Below, in pieces: positions 52,530 to 61,416 of a stretch of 64,000 nucleotides of DNA (positions are counted from its first letter, which is position 1; the number at the start of each line of letters is the position of its first letter). The notes below the pieces were generated by a model, which saw only the letters and a list, made by a program, of their open reading frames with translations, searched no databases and was not told the origin of the DNA. The stretch spans positions 972,331 to 1,036,330 of the forward strand of contig NZ_JAQRMY010000001.1 of the NCBI RefSeq assembly GCF_028613635.1, given 5' to 3'. This DNA is from Devosia sp. ZB163. Lineage in GTDB: Bacteria; Pseudomonadota; Alphaproteobacteria; Rhizobiales; Devosiaceae. A program made the position numbers and the translations under genes.

Positions 52530-54029
52530 TTACTTCATGCTCGGGAAGGTAAACTCAGCCCCGCTCTTGATCCCCGCGGGCCAGCGCGTCGTCACGGTCT
52601 TGAGCCGCGTGTAGAAGTGCACACCCTCCGGCCCATAAATCCCGTGGTCGCCGAAAATGCTGCGCTTCCAGCCGCCGAACGAGTGGTAGGCCACCGGCAC
52701 CGGGATCGGCACGTTGATGCCGACCATGCCCACTTCGATCTTGTCGGCAAAATCGCGTGCGGCGTCGCCGTCGCGGGTGAAGATCGCGGTGCCGTTGGCA
52801 TATTCGTGCCCGTGGATCAGGTCGACCGCATCCTGGTAGCTCTGCGCCCGCACCACCGAGAGCACCGGCCCGAAGATCTCCTCGCGGTAGATCTTCATGT
52901 CCGGCTTCACATGGTCGAACAGCGTGCCGCCGACGAAAAAGCCGTTCTCATAACCCTGCAGCTTGAAGCCGCGGCCGTCCACCACCAGCTCTGCCCCGGC
53001 TTCGACGCCGGAGTCGATGTAGCCGACGATCTTGTCGCGCTGCGCCTTGGAAACGATCGGGCCCATCTGCGCGTCCTTGTCGGTCGCGGGGCCGATCTTC
53101 AGAGCCTCGACGCGCGGCTTCAGCCGGGCGATCAGCGCGTCCGCGGTCTTGTCGCCCACCGGCACCGCCACCGAGATCGCCATGCAGCGCTCGCCGGCCG
53201 AGCCGTAGCCCGCGCCCATCAGCGCATCGGCCGCCTGGTCCATGTCGGCGTCGGGCAGGACGATCATGTGGTTCTTGGCGCCGCCCAGCGCCTGCACGCG
53301 CTTGCCGGCCTGCGTACCGCGTCGATAGACGTACTCGGCGATCGGCGTCGAGCCGACAAAGCTCACCGCCTTGATGTCGGGGTGGTCGAGAATGGTGTCG
53401 ACCGCTTCCTTGTCGCCATGGACGACGTTCAGCACGCCGTCCGGCAGGCCCGCATCCATCAAGAGCTGCCAGGCGAACATCGGCGCACTCGGATCACGCT
53501 CGCTCGGCTTCAGGACAAACGTGTTCCCGCAGGCGATCGCCAGCGGATACATCCACATCGGCACCATGGCGGGGAAGTTGAACGGCGTGATGCCGGCGAC
53601 GACGCCCAGCGGCTGCCGGTCGGAATAGCTGTCGATGTTCGGGCCGACATTGCGGCTGAACTCGCCCTTCAGGAGCTGCGGGATACCGCAGGCGAAGTCG
53701 ACGCAGTCGATGCCGCGCGCCAGCTCGCCCAGCGCATCGTCATGCACCTTGCCGTGCTCGCGGCTGATGTGCTCGGCCAGCTCGTCGGCATGCTTTTCGA
53801 GCAGCTCCTTGAACTTGAACATCACCCGCGCCCGCTTCATCGGCGTGGTGGCGGCCCAGGCGGGCAGGGCTTTCTTGGCCGCGGCGACCGCGGCGTTGAT
53901 CTCGTCGACGCTCGACAGCGGCAGCGTCGCGATGGCCTCGCCGGTGGCCGGGTTGAACACCGGCTGCGTGCGGCTGCTGGTCGAGGTGACGAGCTTGCCA
54001 CCGATGGCGTTCTGAATCGTCTGCATCAC
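52530..54029 (-). CDS. mmsA: CoA-acylating methylmalonate-semialdehyde dehydrogenase
   Basis: 499-residue aldehyde dehydrogenase superfamily member. NAD-binding [20 protein letters not shown], and the catalytic Cys in [19 protein letters not shown], the arrangement specific to the CoA-dependent MmsA branch; [15 protein letters not shown] and [20 protein letters not shown] follow. It oxidises malonate or methylmalonate semialdehyde to acetyl-CoA or propionyl-CoA. Here it completes uracil and thymine breakdown after the omega-aminotransferase. The gene follows the aminotransferase gene by 57 bases, which contain a strong inverted repeat, so it may have its own promoter and operator. Confidence 0.93.
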   Translation of the reverse strand: MMQTIQNAIGGKLVTSTSSRTQPVFNPATGEAIATLPLSSVDEINAAVAAAKKALPAWAATTPMKRARVMFKFKELLEKHADELAEHISREHGKVHDDALGELARGIDCVDFACGIPQLLKGEFSRNVGPNIDSYSDRQPLGVVAGITPFNFPAMVPMWMYPLAIACGNTFVLKPSERDPSAPMFAWQLLMDAGLPDGVLNVVHGDKEAVDTILDHPDIKAVSFVGSTPIAEYVYRRGTQAGKRVQALGGAKNHMIVLPDADMDQAADALMGAGYGSAGERCMAISVAVPVGDKTADALIARLKPRVEALKIGPATDKDAQMGPIVSKAQRDKIVGYIDSGVEAGAELVVDGRGFKLQGYENGFFVGGTLFDHVKPDMKIYREEIFGPVLSVVRAQSYQDAVDLIHGHEYANGTAIFTRDGDAARDFADKIEVGMVGINVPIPVPVAYHSFGGWKRSIFGDHGIYGPEGVHFYTRLKTVTTRWPAGIKSGAEFTFPSMK

Positions 54030-54040
54030 ATGTCTCCGCC

Positions 54041-54084
54041 TGGAACGTTCATTCTATTCGCGTCGATATAGAACATGCGTTCCA
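54041..54084. promoter_or_regulatory. Candidate operator upstream of mmsA
   Basis: Arm TGGAACGTTCATTCTAT at 54041-54057 and arm ATAGAACATGCGTTCCA at 54068-54084 match as an inverted repeat in 13 of 17 positions, with a ten-base spacer. GTTCATTCTA and GTTCCATTCTA also form a direct repeat. It fills the gap between the aminotransferase stop and the mmsA start. The binding protein is unknown; it does not resemble the RutR sites. Confidence 0.5.
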
Positions 54085-54086
54085 TT

Positions 54087-55418
54087 CTACTCAAGCGTCT
54101 TCAGGATGCCCCCGAGTGTGCCGATGAGTTCGTCGATCTGCGCCTTGGAGATGATCAGCGGCGGGCTCATGGCGATGATGTCGCCGGTGGTGCGGATCAG
54201 GATGCCGGTCTCGAACGCCTTCACGAACGCCGAGAAGGCGCGCTTGGTCGGCTGCCCGGCGATCGGCTCAAGCTCGATCGCACCGATCAGCCCCAGGTTG
54301 CGGATGTCGATGACGTGCGGCAGCCCCTTGAGGGAATGGAGCGCATCGGCCCAGTAGGGCGCCAGTTCCGCGCCGCGGGTCAGCAGCCCCTCGTCCTTGT
54401 AGGTCTCGAGTGTCGCAAGGCCCGCCGCCGAGGCGATCGGATTCCCCGAATAGGTGTAGCCGTGCATGAACTCGATGACGTGCTCGGGCCCCTGCATGAA
54501 GGCGTCGTGGATTTCCGAGCTGACCAGCACCGCGCCCATCGGGATCACGCCGTTGGTGAGCCCCTTGGCGGTGACCATGATATCCGGCGTCACGCCGAAA
54601 TAGTCCGCCGCAAACGGCGTGCCGAGGCGGCCGAAGCCGGTGATCACTTCGTCGAAGATCAAGAGGATGCCGTGCTTCTTGGTGATCTCGCGCAGCTTCT
54701 GCAGGTACCCCTTGGGCGGGATCAGCACGCCGGTCGACCCGGCCACCGGCTCGACGATGACGGCCGCGATGGTCGAGGCGTCATGCAGCGTCACGATGCG
54801 TTCCAGCTCCGACGCCAGGTCCTCGCCGCCCGTCTCGCGCTCGCCGCGGGTGAACTGGTTCTTGCCCGGCGTATGGGTGTGCGGCATGTGGTCGACGCCG
54901 GTGAGGAGCGTGCCGAACATCTTGCGGTTGGTGACGATGCCGCCCACCGAGATGCCGCCGAAATTCACCCCGTGATAGCCGCGCTCGCGGCCGATCAGCC
55001 GGAACCTGCCCGCGTCGCCTTTGACCTTGTGATAGGCCAGCGCCACCTTCAGCGCGGTCTCGACCGATTCCGAGCCCGAATTGGTGTAGAGCACATGGTT
55101 GAGCCCCTCGGGCGCGATCGATACCAGCGCATTGGCCAGTTCGAACGCCTTGGGATGGCCCATCTGGAATGCCGGCGCGTAGTCGAGTTCCGCTGCCTGC
55201 TCCTGGATCGCCTCGACGATCTTGGGCCGGCAGTGCCCCGCGTTCACGCACCACAGGCCCGCCGTGCCGTCGAGCACCTGGCGTCCGTCGGAAGTCGTAT
55301 AGTGCATGTCCTTGGCGCCGACGAACATGCGGGGCGCCTTCTTGAACTGCCGGTTGGCGGTGAAAGGCATCCAGAACGCGCTGAGGTCGTTCGGCGTGAC
55401 ATTGCGGCGGTCGGACAC
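54087..55418 (-). CDS. Omega-amino acid:pyruvate aminotransferase (beta-alanine transaminase), class III
   Basis: 443 residues, PLP fold type I class III. Landmarks: DLSAFWMPFTANRQFKKAPR at the N-terminus, YTNSGSESVETALKVALAYH, ARDD-like RERGYHGVNFGGISVGGI, the PLP-Asp region LLIFDEVITGFGRLG and the Schiff-base Lys in VTAKGLTNGVIPMG. This subgroup converts beta-alanine or 3-aminoisobutyrate plus pyruvate to the semialdehyde plus alanine. It is the first gene of the minus-strand pyrimidine operon and is divergent from rutR. GABA or putrescine transaminase activity is an alternative, less supported by context. Confidence 0.92.
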   Translation of the reverse strand: MSDRRNVTPNDLSAFWMPFTANRQFKKAPRMFVGAKDMHYTTSDGRQVLDGTAGLWCVNAGHCRPKIVEAIQEQAAELDYAPAFQMGHPKAFELANALVSIAPEGLNHVLYTNSGSESVETALKVALAYHKVKGDAGRFRLIGRERGYHGVNFGGISVGGIVTNRKMFGTLLTGVDHMPHTHTPGKNQFTRGERETGGEDLASELERIVTLHDASTIAAVIVEPVAGSTGVLIPPKGYLQKLREITKKHGILLIFDEVITGFGRLGTPFAADYFGVTPDIMVTAKGLTNGVIPMGAVLVSSEIHDAFMQGPEHVIEFMHGYTYSGNPIASAAGLATLETYKDEGLLTRGAELAPYWADALHSLKGLPHVIDIRNLGLIGAIELEPIAGQPTKRAFSAFVKAFETGILIRTTGDIIAMSPPLIISKAQIDELIGTLGGILKTLE

Positions 55419-55450
55419 CTGGGGCTCCCTGCAGTATTTGTTGATCTATC

Positions 55451-55514
55451 TGGTCAAGTTTATTTGGCGCTTGACCTTTGGATGTGTTATCCAGAAATTT
55501 GACCAGTTGGAAAA
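55451..55514. promoter_or_regulatory. RutR-box-like sites between aminotransferase and rutR genes
   Basis: The RutR consensus is TTGACCA-NN-TGGTCAA. TTGACCAGTTGGAAAA at 55499-55514 matches 12 of 14 specified bases. Half sites TGGTCAA at 55451-55457 and TTGACC at 55471-55476 lie upstream in inverted orientation. The 111-base divergent region is AT-rich. Placement predicts autoregulation and control of the catabolic operon. Confidence 0.65.
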
Positions 55515-55529
55515 AACGCTATCACTTCC

Positions 55530-56219
55530 ATGCCGCCGATCAAGGTGAAAATGCTGGAGACGGAAGGCGGCGCGGGGGCCACGAAAGCGGCCCGTACCAA
55601 GCGGCCGCGGCCGCAGACTCGCATCCAGCGCGAGAAGCAGGAAGTGATCCTGGAAGCGGCGCTCGACGTGTTCAGCCGCGAGGGCTTCCGCGGCGCGACG
55701 ATCGACCAGATCGCCGAGGCGGCGGGCATGAGCAAGCCCAACCTGCTCTACTATTTCCCGCGCAAGGAAGAGATCTACAAGCGGCTGATGACCGAGATGC
55801 TCGACATCTGGCTCGCCCCGCTGCGCGAAATCGATTCGGTCGGCGACCCGGTCTCCGAACTGCGCTCCTACATCCGTCGCAAGATCGAGATGAGCCGGGA
55901 CTATCCCCGCCAGAGCCGCCTCTTCGCCAACGAGATGCTGCAGGGCGGTCCGCGCGTCGTCGATGTGCTCGAAACCGACCTCAAGACGCTGGTCGACGAC
56001 AAGGCGCAGATCATGCTGGGCTGGATGGAGACGGGAAAGATCGTCCGCACCGACCCCTACCACCTGATCTTCTCGATCTGGGCCACTACCCAGCACTATG
56101 CCGATTTCGACGTGCAGGTCCGCGCCGTGCTCGGCAAGGATCGCGGCGGCGAGGGCCGCTTCGAGGACGCGGCGCGCTTCCTCGAGAACCTCTTCCTCTA
56201 CGGGCTGCTGCCCAAATAG
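55530..56219 (+). CDS. rutR: TetR family regulator, RutR type
   Basis: 229 residues. After a 30-residue basic lead, the TetR helix-turn-helix reads ATIDQIAEAAGMSKPNLLYY, and the C-terminal ligand domain has SRLFANEMLQGGPRVVDVLE and FSIWATTQHYADFDVQVRAV, characteristic of RutR/YcdC. RutR senses uracil or thymine and leaves its operator when bound. It is divergent from the aminotransferase-led operon; RutR-box-like sequences lie just upstream of its ATG and also before preT. Confidence 0.92.
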   Translation: MPPIKVKMLETEGGAGATKAARTKRPRPQTRIQREKQEVILEAALDVFSREGFRGATIDQIAEAAGMSKPNLLYYFPRKEEIYKRLMTEMLDIWLAPLREIDSVGDPVSELRSYIRRKIEMSRDYPRQSRLFANEMLQGGPRVVDVLETDLKTLVDDKAQIMLGWMETGKIVRTDPYHLIFSIWATTQHYADFDVQVRAVLGKDRGGEGRFEDAARFLENLFLYGLLPK

Positions 56220-56281
56220 CCGACCCAACTAGCCGAAAGTTCGAGCCCCTGGTCGCTTGACCTGCCGCACCGACGCAGGCC

Positions 56282-57289
56282 ATGTCCGCGCTCGCCCGCA
56301 TTGTTTCGCGGGAATCAGCAGCAGACGTGACCAGCATTATCGACGAACTGATCCTGCGCGCGGCCAACGCCTGGATCTTCATTACACGTGGACGTTTGCG
56401 GCGGCGTTGCATCCGGCATTTCGGACGCTTCCCCGACATCGCACGCCCATGCGGGCACGATGCACTGATGCAATGGCGCAAGGTGTTCGACCACAACCCC
56501 CTGTTCGTCACCTTCTGCGACAAGCTCGAGACACGCGAATGGGTGCGCCGACGCATGCCCGAGCTGAAATGCGCCGAGCTGGTCTGGGTTGGGACCAGCG
56601 TCGACGACCTCCCTCTCGATCTGCTGACGGCGGACGTGGTGCTCAAGGCCGCCAGCGGGTCAGGGTGGAACTACTTTCCTGGCCGCCAGCATTGGGATGT
56701 CGCAACCGTCCGCGACCGTTGCGCCCGCTGGCTGCAGCGTCCCCGCCGGCGGGACGAGTGGGCCTACGGCCAGTTGCCCGCGCGCATCCTCATCGAACGG
56801 CTCAACGGCACGGTAGACGAACTCGTCGATCTGAATCTGCGCTGCCACAACGGTCGGGTCGCGTCAGCCTTCATCGGCTACGCCTGGAAGACGGACGATG
56901 CCCGCGGGGCCTACGTCTCGGCAGATGGAACGCCCCTCTCCGATGCCGGCCAGGCGATTCTCGAGCAGGTTGGACGGCCCGTCCCGCCAGAGCTGTTTCA
57001 GCGGGCCTCGTCCATCGCGGCGCACCTGAGCGCAGGCATCGATCACGTCCGTGTCGATTTTCACCTGCGCGGCGACGAGATTTTCCTCGGAGAACTCACG
57101 GTCTACTCTTCCTCCGGCCTGGGCGAGGAGGAAAAGGAGGGCGTGGGCCCCATCATCGAGCGCCAGTGGATCGAGGAGCTTGACGAGTCGTGGTTCCTCT
57201 CTACGCCCCAGCCGTGGCCTGTCTCCCTCTACCAGGGGGCCTTCCGCCGCTGGCTCGAGCGCCGACGGGCCGAGCTAGGCGTCTCGTAG
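56282..57289 (+). CDS. TupA-like ATP-grasp protein
   Basis: 335 residues. The middle and C-terminal parts resemble the TupA-like ATP-grasp family found with teichuronopeptide and exopolysaccharide genes: MQWRKVFDHNPLFVTFCDKL, KAASGSGWNYFPG, PARILIERLNG, HVRVDFHLRGDEIFLGELTV and YSSSGLG. ATP-grasp enzymes form amide or ester bonds through acyl-phosphates. The N-terminal 60 residues are basic. No polysaccharide genes are near, and its composition is less G+C-rich in the first third, so horizontal acquisition is possible. Its 3' end overlaps the convergent exporter gene by 15 bases. Confidence 0.8.
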   Translation: MSALARIVSRESAADVTSIIDELILRAANAWIFITRGRLRRRCIRHFGRFPDIARPCGHDALMQWRKVFDHNPLFVTFCDKLETREWVRRRMPELKCAELVWVGTSVDDLPLDLLTADVVLKAASGSGWNYFPGRQHWDVATVRDRCARWLQRPRRRDEWAYGQLPARILIERLNGTVDELVDLNLRCHNGRVASAFIGYAWKTDDARGAYVSADGTPLSDAGQAILEQVGRPVPPELFQRASSIAAHLSAGIDHVRVDFHLRGDEIFLGELTVYSSSGLGEEEKEGVGPIIERQWIEELDESWFLSTPQPWPVSLYQGAFRRWLERRRAELGVS

Positions 57290-58201
57290 CGCCGCCAGCA
57301 CCACCAGCCCCAGCACGGTCACCAGCGCTCCCGCCGCGACGCTGAGGCTCGCCCAGCCGTGTCCGACGATCCCTTCGAACACGATCACGAAGGCAGGCAC
57401 GATGTAGCCATAGGCGATGACCTTGGCGGCGGGCAGGTGCGCCGAGGCGAACTGGATGAGGAAGAAGCAGATCGCCGTCGGCCCTATCGCCAGGTAGAGC
57501 ACCACCCCCCACACCACCGGCGGCAGGCTCAGCCAGTCGGTGGCGAGGATCTCGGGCAGGCCCCAGGCGGTGATCCACGCTGCGCAGGCCGCCATCGTCC
57601 AGAAGCTCAGCACCATCGCCGGCTCGCCGCGGTTGAAGCGACGGAGGAGCGGCGTGTAGATCGCATAGGCGATGCAGCCCACGAAATAGATGATCTCGCC
57701 CTGGCCGATATCGAAGCTGAGCAGGGCCTCGAGATCGCCGCGGAAAATCACCCAGATCGCCCCGGCGCCCGCGAGCAGCAGGCTCACCAGCACGGCCGGG
57801 CCCGAGCGCTGGCCGACGATGAACCACGCCGTCACCGCCGTCATCAGCGGCACCAGCGTGTAGACCGCGCTGGTCGCCACCGGCTGCGTCATGGTCAGCG
57901 CGATGAACATGGTGACGAAGTAGATCGCGGTCAGGAACCCATTGACGGCGAAGCGCCAGGGCGCCGCCGGCCAGGCCAGCCGCTGTCGCGCGATGCCGAA
58001 GGCGAAGACGCCCATGAACAGGGCCGCGAGGACGAAGCGCAGGGCGTTGAGCGGCGCCGCCTTGATATAGGGCACCGTCATTGCGCCGAAGGTGAAGGAA
58101 CCGGCGATCAGCGCCGCGAACAGCAGCATCGCCAGATGCGCCACCGTCCGCTGCCGGCCGGCGGCCGCGTCGCCTGCTCCGATCCCGATTTCCGTCATCA
58201 C
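57275..58201 (-). CDS. DMT superfamily (EamA) transporter
   Basis: 308 residues with ten hydrophobic segments in two EamA repeats, for example HLAMLLFAALIAGSFTFGAM, NGFLTAIYFVTMFIALTMTQ with PVATSAVYTLVPLMTAV after it, and VWGVVLYLAIGPTAICFFLI. Members export amino acids, metabolites or drugs through the inner membrane; the substrate is unknown. It overlaps the upstream DoxX gene by four bases, so the two form an operon. Confidence 0.92.
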   Translation of the reverse strand: MMTEIGIGAGDAAAGRQRTVAHLAMLLFAALIAGSFTFGAMTVPYIKAAPLNALRFVLAALFMGVFAFGIARQRLAWPAAPWRFAVNGFLTAIYFVTMFIALTMTQPVATSAVYTLVPLMTAVTAWFIVGQRSGPAVLVSLLLAGAGAIWVIFRGDLEALLSFDIGQGEIIYFVGCIAYAIYTPLLRRFNRGEPAMVLSFWTMAACAAWITAWGLPEILATDWLSLPPVVWGVVLYLAIGPTAICFFLIQFASAHLPAAKVIAYGYIVPAFVIVFEGIVGHGWASLSVAAGALVTVLGLVVLAALRDA

Positions 58202-58566
58202 AGTCCCGTCGCTACCACCATCAGGAACGCGCCCAACAGGCCCGTATTCATGATCGTCGCCTGCACATGCGGCTTACGTTCGTCGCCGGAATACAGCCAG
58301 AACGGATGAAAGAGGATCGTCGCGAACACGATGAACACAACCAGCATCAGCCCGCCGAGCCAGGCCCACGGCCCGACGGCGGTCAGCAGCCCGCCGACGA
58401 TCTGCAGCCCGACACCCATCGCGGCAGAGACCTGGGGCAGGGGCAGCCGCTTCGCCGCCAGCGCCCCGGCGAGCTTGGGAATCGCCTTGATGTTGCGCAG
58501 GCCGAAGACCAGGAAGGCGCCACCCAGCAGCAGCCGGGCGGCGAGATAGACAAGATCAGCAGACAC
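58198..58566 (-). CDS. DoxX family membrane protein
   Basis: 122 residues, four membrane helices: VYLAARLLLGGAFLVFGLRN with the conserved Arg-Asn end, AAMGVGLQIVGGLLTAVGPW, LGGLMLVVFIVFATILFH and ATIMNTGLLGAFLMVVAT. The DoxX family is associated with redox or stress functions but biochemically poorly defined. It is first in a two-gene operon with the DMT exporter. Confidence 0.9.
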   Translation of the reverse strand: MSADLVYLAARLLLGGAFLVFGLRNIKAIPKLAGALAAKRLPLPQVSAAMGVGLQIVGGLLTAVGPWAWLGGLMLVVFIVFATILFHPFWLYSGDERKPHVQATIMNTGLLGAFLMVVATGL

Positions 58567-58735
58567 GGAATAGCTCCTCGAGCATGGTGGGCCACACCCT
58601 CAAGACGGGCGAAGAGCCTCCGTTTCGACAACGGCGCACAAGATACCGGCAATGCCGCTGATGCCGCGAGTGGTACAATGCCTGCTGCCGAAGTCCAGCC
58701 CCCCGCGACGGTGGGGCGGACGGTTTCGGGCAGGG

Positions 58736-59719
58736 TCAGGCCGCTTCGGCGAAGACGAAGGTCTGGCCCGGGAGCGCCTTGGCGCGATAGAGCGCCGCAT
58801 CGGCCAGCGACACGAGCGTGGGATCGCCAGATTTGCCGATGGCCACACCAACGCTCGCCGCAGCCGAGAGCTCATGGCTCCCGATCTGGATCGGCTCGGC
58901 CAGCGTCGTGCCGATGTCGGCGGCCAGTTCGGCGAGGTCGGACCGGGAGACCGGGCCGGGGCGGATGATCGCGAACTCATCGCCGCCGATGCGCGCGACC
59001 AGGTCGTCGTCTTTCGACAGGCGCAGCAGGCGGCTCGCCACCACTTTCAGGAGTTCATCGCCGTTGACGTGCCCGAGCCGGTCGTTGACGCCTTTGAAGT
59101 CGTCGAGATCGAGGTAGAGCAGCCCGACCTCCCGGTCGGCATCGCCGCGGGTGAGCCAGTTGTTGAAGGCGAGGCGGTTGCCGAGCCCGGTCAGCGCGTC
59201 GCGCTCCGCCGCCTGCGCGGCTTCGCGCCGCCGCCGCTCGAGTTCGCGCGTCATGCCGTAGAGCCGGCGCAGCACGATGACGAGGCCGCCGAGAAAGGCA
59301 AAGGACACCGCGATCCGCAGGGGCGCGAGGTGCAGGAACATCTCGCTGCCGATGCGCACCGGCACCCAGGCCAGCACAGTGCCCGCCACACCGGGAACCG
59401 CCAGCGAAATCTCTTCGCCGCGCAGTTCCGCCGGATTGGTGAACCGCGCGCCCTGCAGCATGTATTCGTCAGCGAGCCGGGTCGCAGCGCCCGCGCCGCC
59501 GCCCGTATGCTCGAGCGCGACAGTCGCCCGCTCGATTTCCTCGCGGATGGCCGCGCGATCGATCGTGTTGACGGCATAGAACGCCGCGGCAATGACGGAG
59601 AGGGCGAGGAGCGCGATACCCACAATGCCGGTGGTCATCAGCCGCCGCGGATCGGGAAGCGGCCGATCGCCCTCCGTGAGGACCTTCCGAGCCTTTGCTG
59701 GATTGCCACGCGCCGCCAT
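58736..59719 (-). CDS. Membrane-anchored diguanylate cyclase (GGDEF)
   Basis: 327 residues from ATG 59719, which has GGGGGAA upstream; an ATG at 59767 would add 16 residues. First membrane helix GIVGIALLALSVIAAAFYAV, a periplasmic sensor of about 110 residues, a second helix (LRIAVSFAFLGGLVIVLRRL), a short coiled coil, then a GGDEF domain with active site ARIGGDEFAII and the RNRLAFNNWL-type lead LTGLGNRLAF. No RxxD inhibitory motif is evident five residues upstream of the GGDEF site. It should make c-di-GMP in response to a periplasmic cue. Confidence 0.92.
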   Translation of the reverse strand: MAARGNPAKARKVLTEGDRPLPDPRRLMTTGIVGIALLALSVIAAAFYAVNTIDRAAIREEIERATVALEHTGGGAGAATRLADEYMLQGARFTNPAELRGEEISLAVPGVAGTVLAWVPVRIGSEMFLHLAPLRIAVSFAFLGGLVIVLRRLYGMTRELERRRREAAQAAERDALTGLGNRLAFNNWLTRGDADREVGLLYLDLDDFKGVNDRLGHVNGDELLKVVASRLLRLSKDDDLVARIGGDEFAIIRPGPVSRSDLAELAADIGTTLAEPIQIGSHELSAAASVGVAIGKSGDPTLVSLADAALYRAKALPGQTFVFAEAA

Positions 59720-59857
59720 GAACTTCCCCCGAGTCTCGCCAACTCTATCGACCAGAATATTGGCCAATCCTTAGCGCGGGCCCATGGCTAGCGGGCGATG
59801 GTTGACGAGGGATTAAGGCTGCCGTCTGCTGACCCGGTCCGAACCGGAGGCCTGAAC

Positions 59858-60064
59858 ATGAAGCTCAGCGCGCGCAATCAGATTCGCGGCACCGTCATCG
59901 AGGTGATCAAGGGCGCGACCACCTCGCATGTCCGCATCGACATCGGCGCAGCCGTCATCACTGCTTCGATCACCAACGAGGCGGTCGACGATCTCGGCCT
60001 CGCTGCCGGCAAGCCGGCGATCGCCGTGATCAAGGCCTCGGACGTGATGGTCGGCGTGGACTAG
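59858..60064 (+). CDS. Molbindin-like TOBE (Mop) domain protein
   Basis: 68 residues, a single Mop/TOBE domain: MKLSARNQIRGTVIEVIKGA, VRIDIGAAVITASITNEAVD, and KPAIAVIKASDVMVGVD. Molbindins bind molybdate in oligomers and buffer it in the cytoplasm. ATG 59858 has GGAGG upstream; the open frame from 59798 is not needed. It is a single gene between a diguanylate cyclase and preA on the opposite strand. Confidence 0.93.
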   Translation: MKLSARNQIRGTVIEVIKGATTSHVRIDIGAAVITASITNEAVDDLGLAAGKPAIAVIKASDVMVGVD

Positions 60065-60077
60065 CCACGCCGCCCTC

Positions 60078-61403
60078 TCATTCCGCCGGCTCGACCGCCG
60101 GATCCTTGCGCATCGGGTTGTTCGGGTGCGTCGTCCAGTTGGCGTAGGTCGGCTCGACCACCTTCTTGGTGCGCTGGTCCAGCATGCCGGGCTCGAGCGC
60201 GATCATCTCGATGCAGTCCTCGACCGGGCAGACATTGACGCAGAGGTTGCAGCCCACGCACTCGTCTTCCAGCACCTCGAAGTGGCGCTTGCCGTCCTTC
60301 GTCTTGCTGATCGCCTGGTGCGACGTGTCCTCGCACGCGATGTGGCAGCGCCCGCACTTGATGCACAGGTCCTGGTTGATGCGCGCCTTGGTGATGTAGT
60401 TGAGGTTGAGGAACTGCCAGTCGGTGACGTTGCGCACGGCGCGGCCGGTAAAGTCGTCCAGGCTCGCGTGCCCCTTCTCGTCCATCCAGTTCGAGAGCCC
60501 CGAGATCATCTCCTCGACGATCTTGAAGCCATAGGTCATGGCCGCGGTGCAGACCTGCACGTTGCCCGCGCCCAGCGCCAGGAACTCGGCCGCATCGCGC
60601 CAGGTGGTCACCCCGCCGATACCGGAAATCGGCAGCCCCAGCGTCTCGGGGTCGCGCGCGATCTCGCTCACCATCGACAGCGCGATCGGCTTCACCGCCG
60701 GCCCGCAATAGCCGCCATGGCTGCCGCGCCCGTCGATCGAGGGCTCGGGCGAGAACGTGTCGAGGTTGACCGCGGTGATCGAGTTGATCGTGTTGATCAG
60801 GCTCACCGCGTCGGTGCCGCCGTTCTTGGCGGCGCGCGCCGGCTTCCGGATATCGCTGATGTTCGGCGTCAGCTTGGTGATGACAGGCATGCGCGAGTAC
60901 TGCTTGCACCAGCGCACGACCATTTCGACATACTCGGGCACCTGGCCCACCGCCGAGCCCATGCCGCGCTCGCTCATGCCGTGCGGGCAGCCGAAGTTGA
61001 GCTCGATCCCGTCGGCCTCGGTTTCCTCGACGAGCGGCAGGATGGCCTTCCAGCTCTCCTCGTCGCAGGGCACCATGATCGAGACGACCAGCGCCCGGTC
61101 CGGCCAGTTCTTCTTGACCTGCTTGATCTCCTGCAGGTTGAGCTGCAGCTGCCGGTCGGTGATCAGTTCGATATTGTTGAGCCCGAGCAGTCGCCGGTCA
61201 GCGCCCCAGATTGCGCCGTAGCGCGGGCCATTGACGTTGACGACCGGCGGGCCTTCCTCGCCCAGCGTCTTCCACACCACGCCGCCCCAGCCCGCCTTGA
61301 AGGCGCGCTCGACATTATAGGCCTTGTCGGTCGGCGGCGCCGAAGCCAGCCAGAACGGATTGGGAGACTTGATCCCGACGAAATTGTTGCGGATGTCGGC
61401 CAT
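60078..61403 (-). CDS. preA: NAD-dependent dihydropyrimidine dehydrogenase subunit PreA
   Basis: 441 residues. A dihydroorotate-dehydrogenase-like FMN barrel (MADIRNNFVGIKSPNPFWLA ... LNFGCPHGMSERGMG ... PVITKLTPNISDI ... ISGIGGVTTWRDAAEFLALG) carries a C-terminal pair of 4Fe-4S clusters: CIKCGRCHIACED and CVGCNLCVNVCPVEDC. With PreT it reduces uracil and thymine to the dihydro forms. It starts 13 bases after preT in the same operon. A RutR-box-like site precedes the operon. Confidence 0.96.
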   Translation of the reverse strand: MADIRNNFVGIKSPNPFWLASAPPTDKAYNVERAFKAGWGGVVWKTLGEEGPPVVNVNGPRYGAIWGADRRLLGLNNIELITDRQLQLNLQEIKQVKKNWPDRALVVSIMVPCDEESWKAILPLVEETEADGIELNFGCPHGMSERGMGSAVGQVPEYVEMVVRWCKQYSRMPVITKLTPNISDIRKPARAAKNGGTDAVSLINTINSITAVNLDTFSPEPSIDGRGSHGGYCGPAVKPIALSMVSEIARDPETLGLPISGIGGVTTWRDAAEFLALGAGNVQVCTAAMTYGFKIVEEMISGLSNWMDEKGHASLDDFTGRAVRNVTDWQFLNLNYITKARINQDLCIKCGRCHIACEDTSHQAISKTKDGKRHFEVLEDECVGCNLCVNVCPVEDCIEMIALEPGMLDQRTKKVVEPTYANWTTHPNNPMRKDPAVEPAE

Positions 61404-61416
61404 GGCGTGTCCCTCC

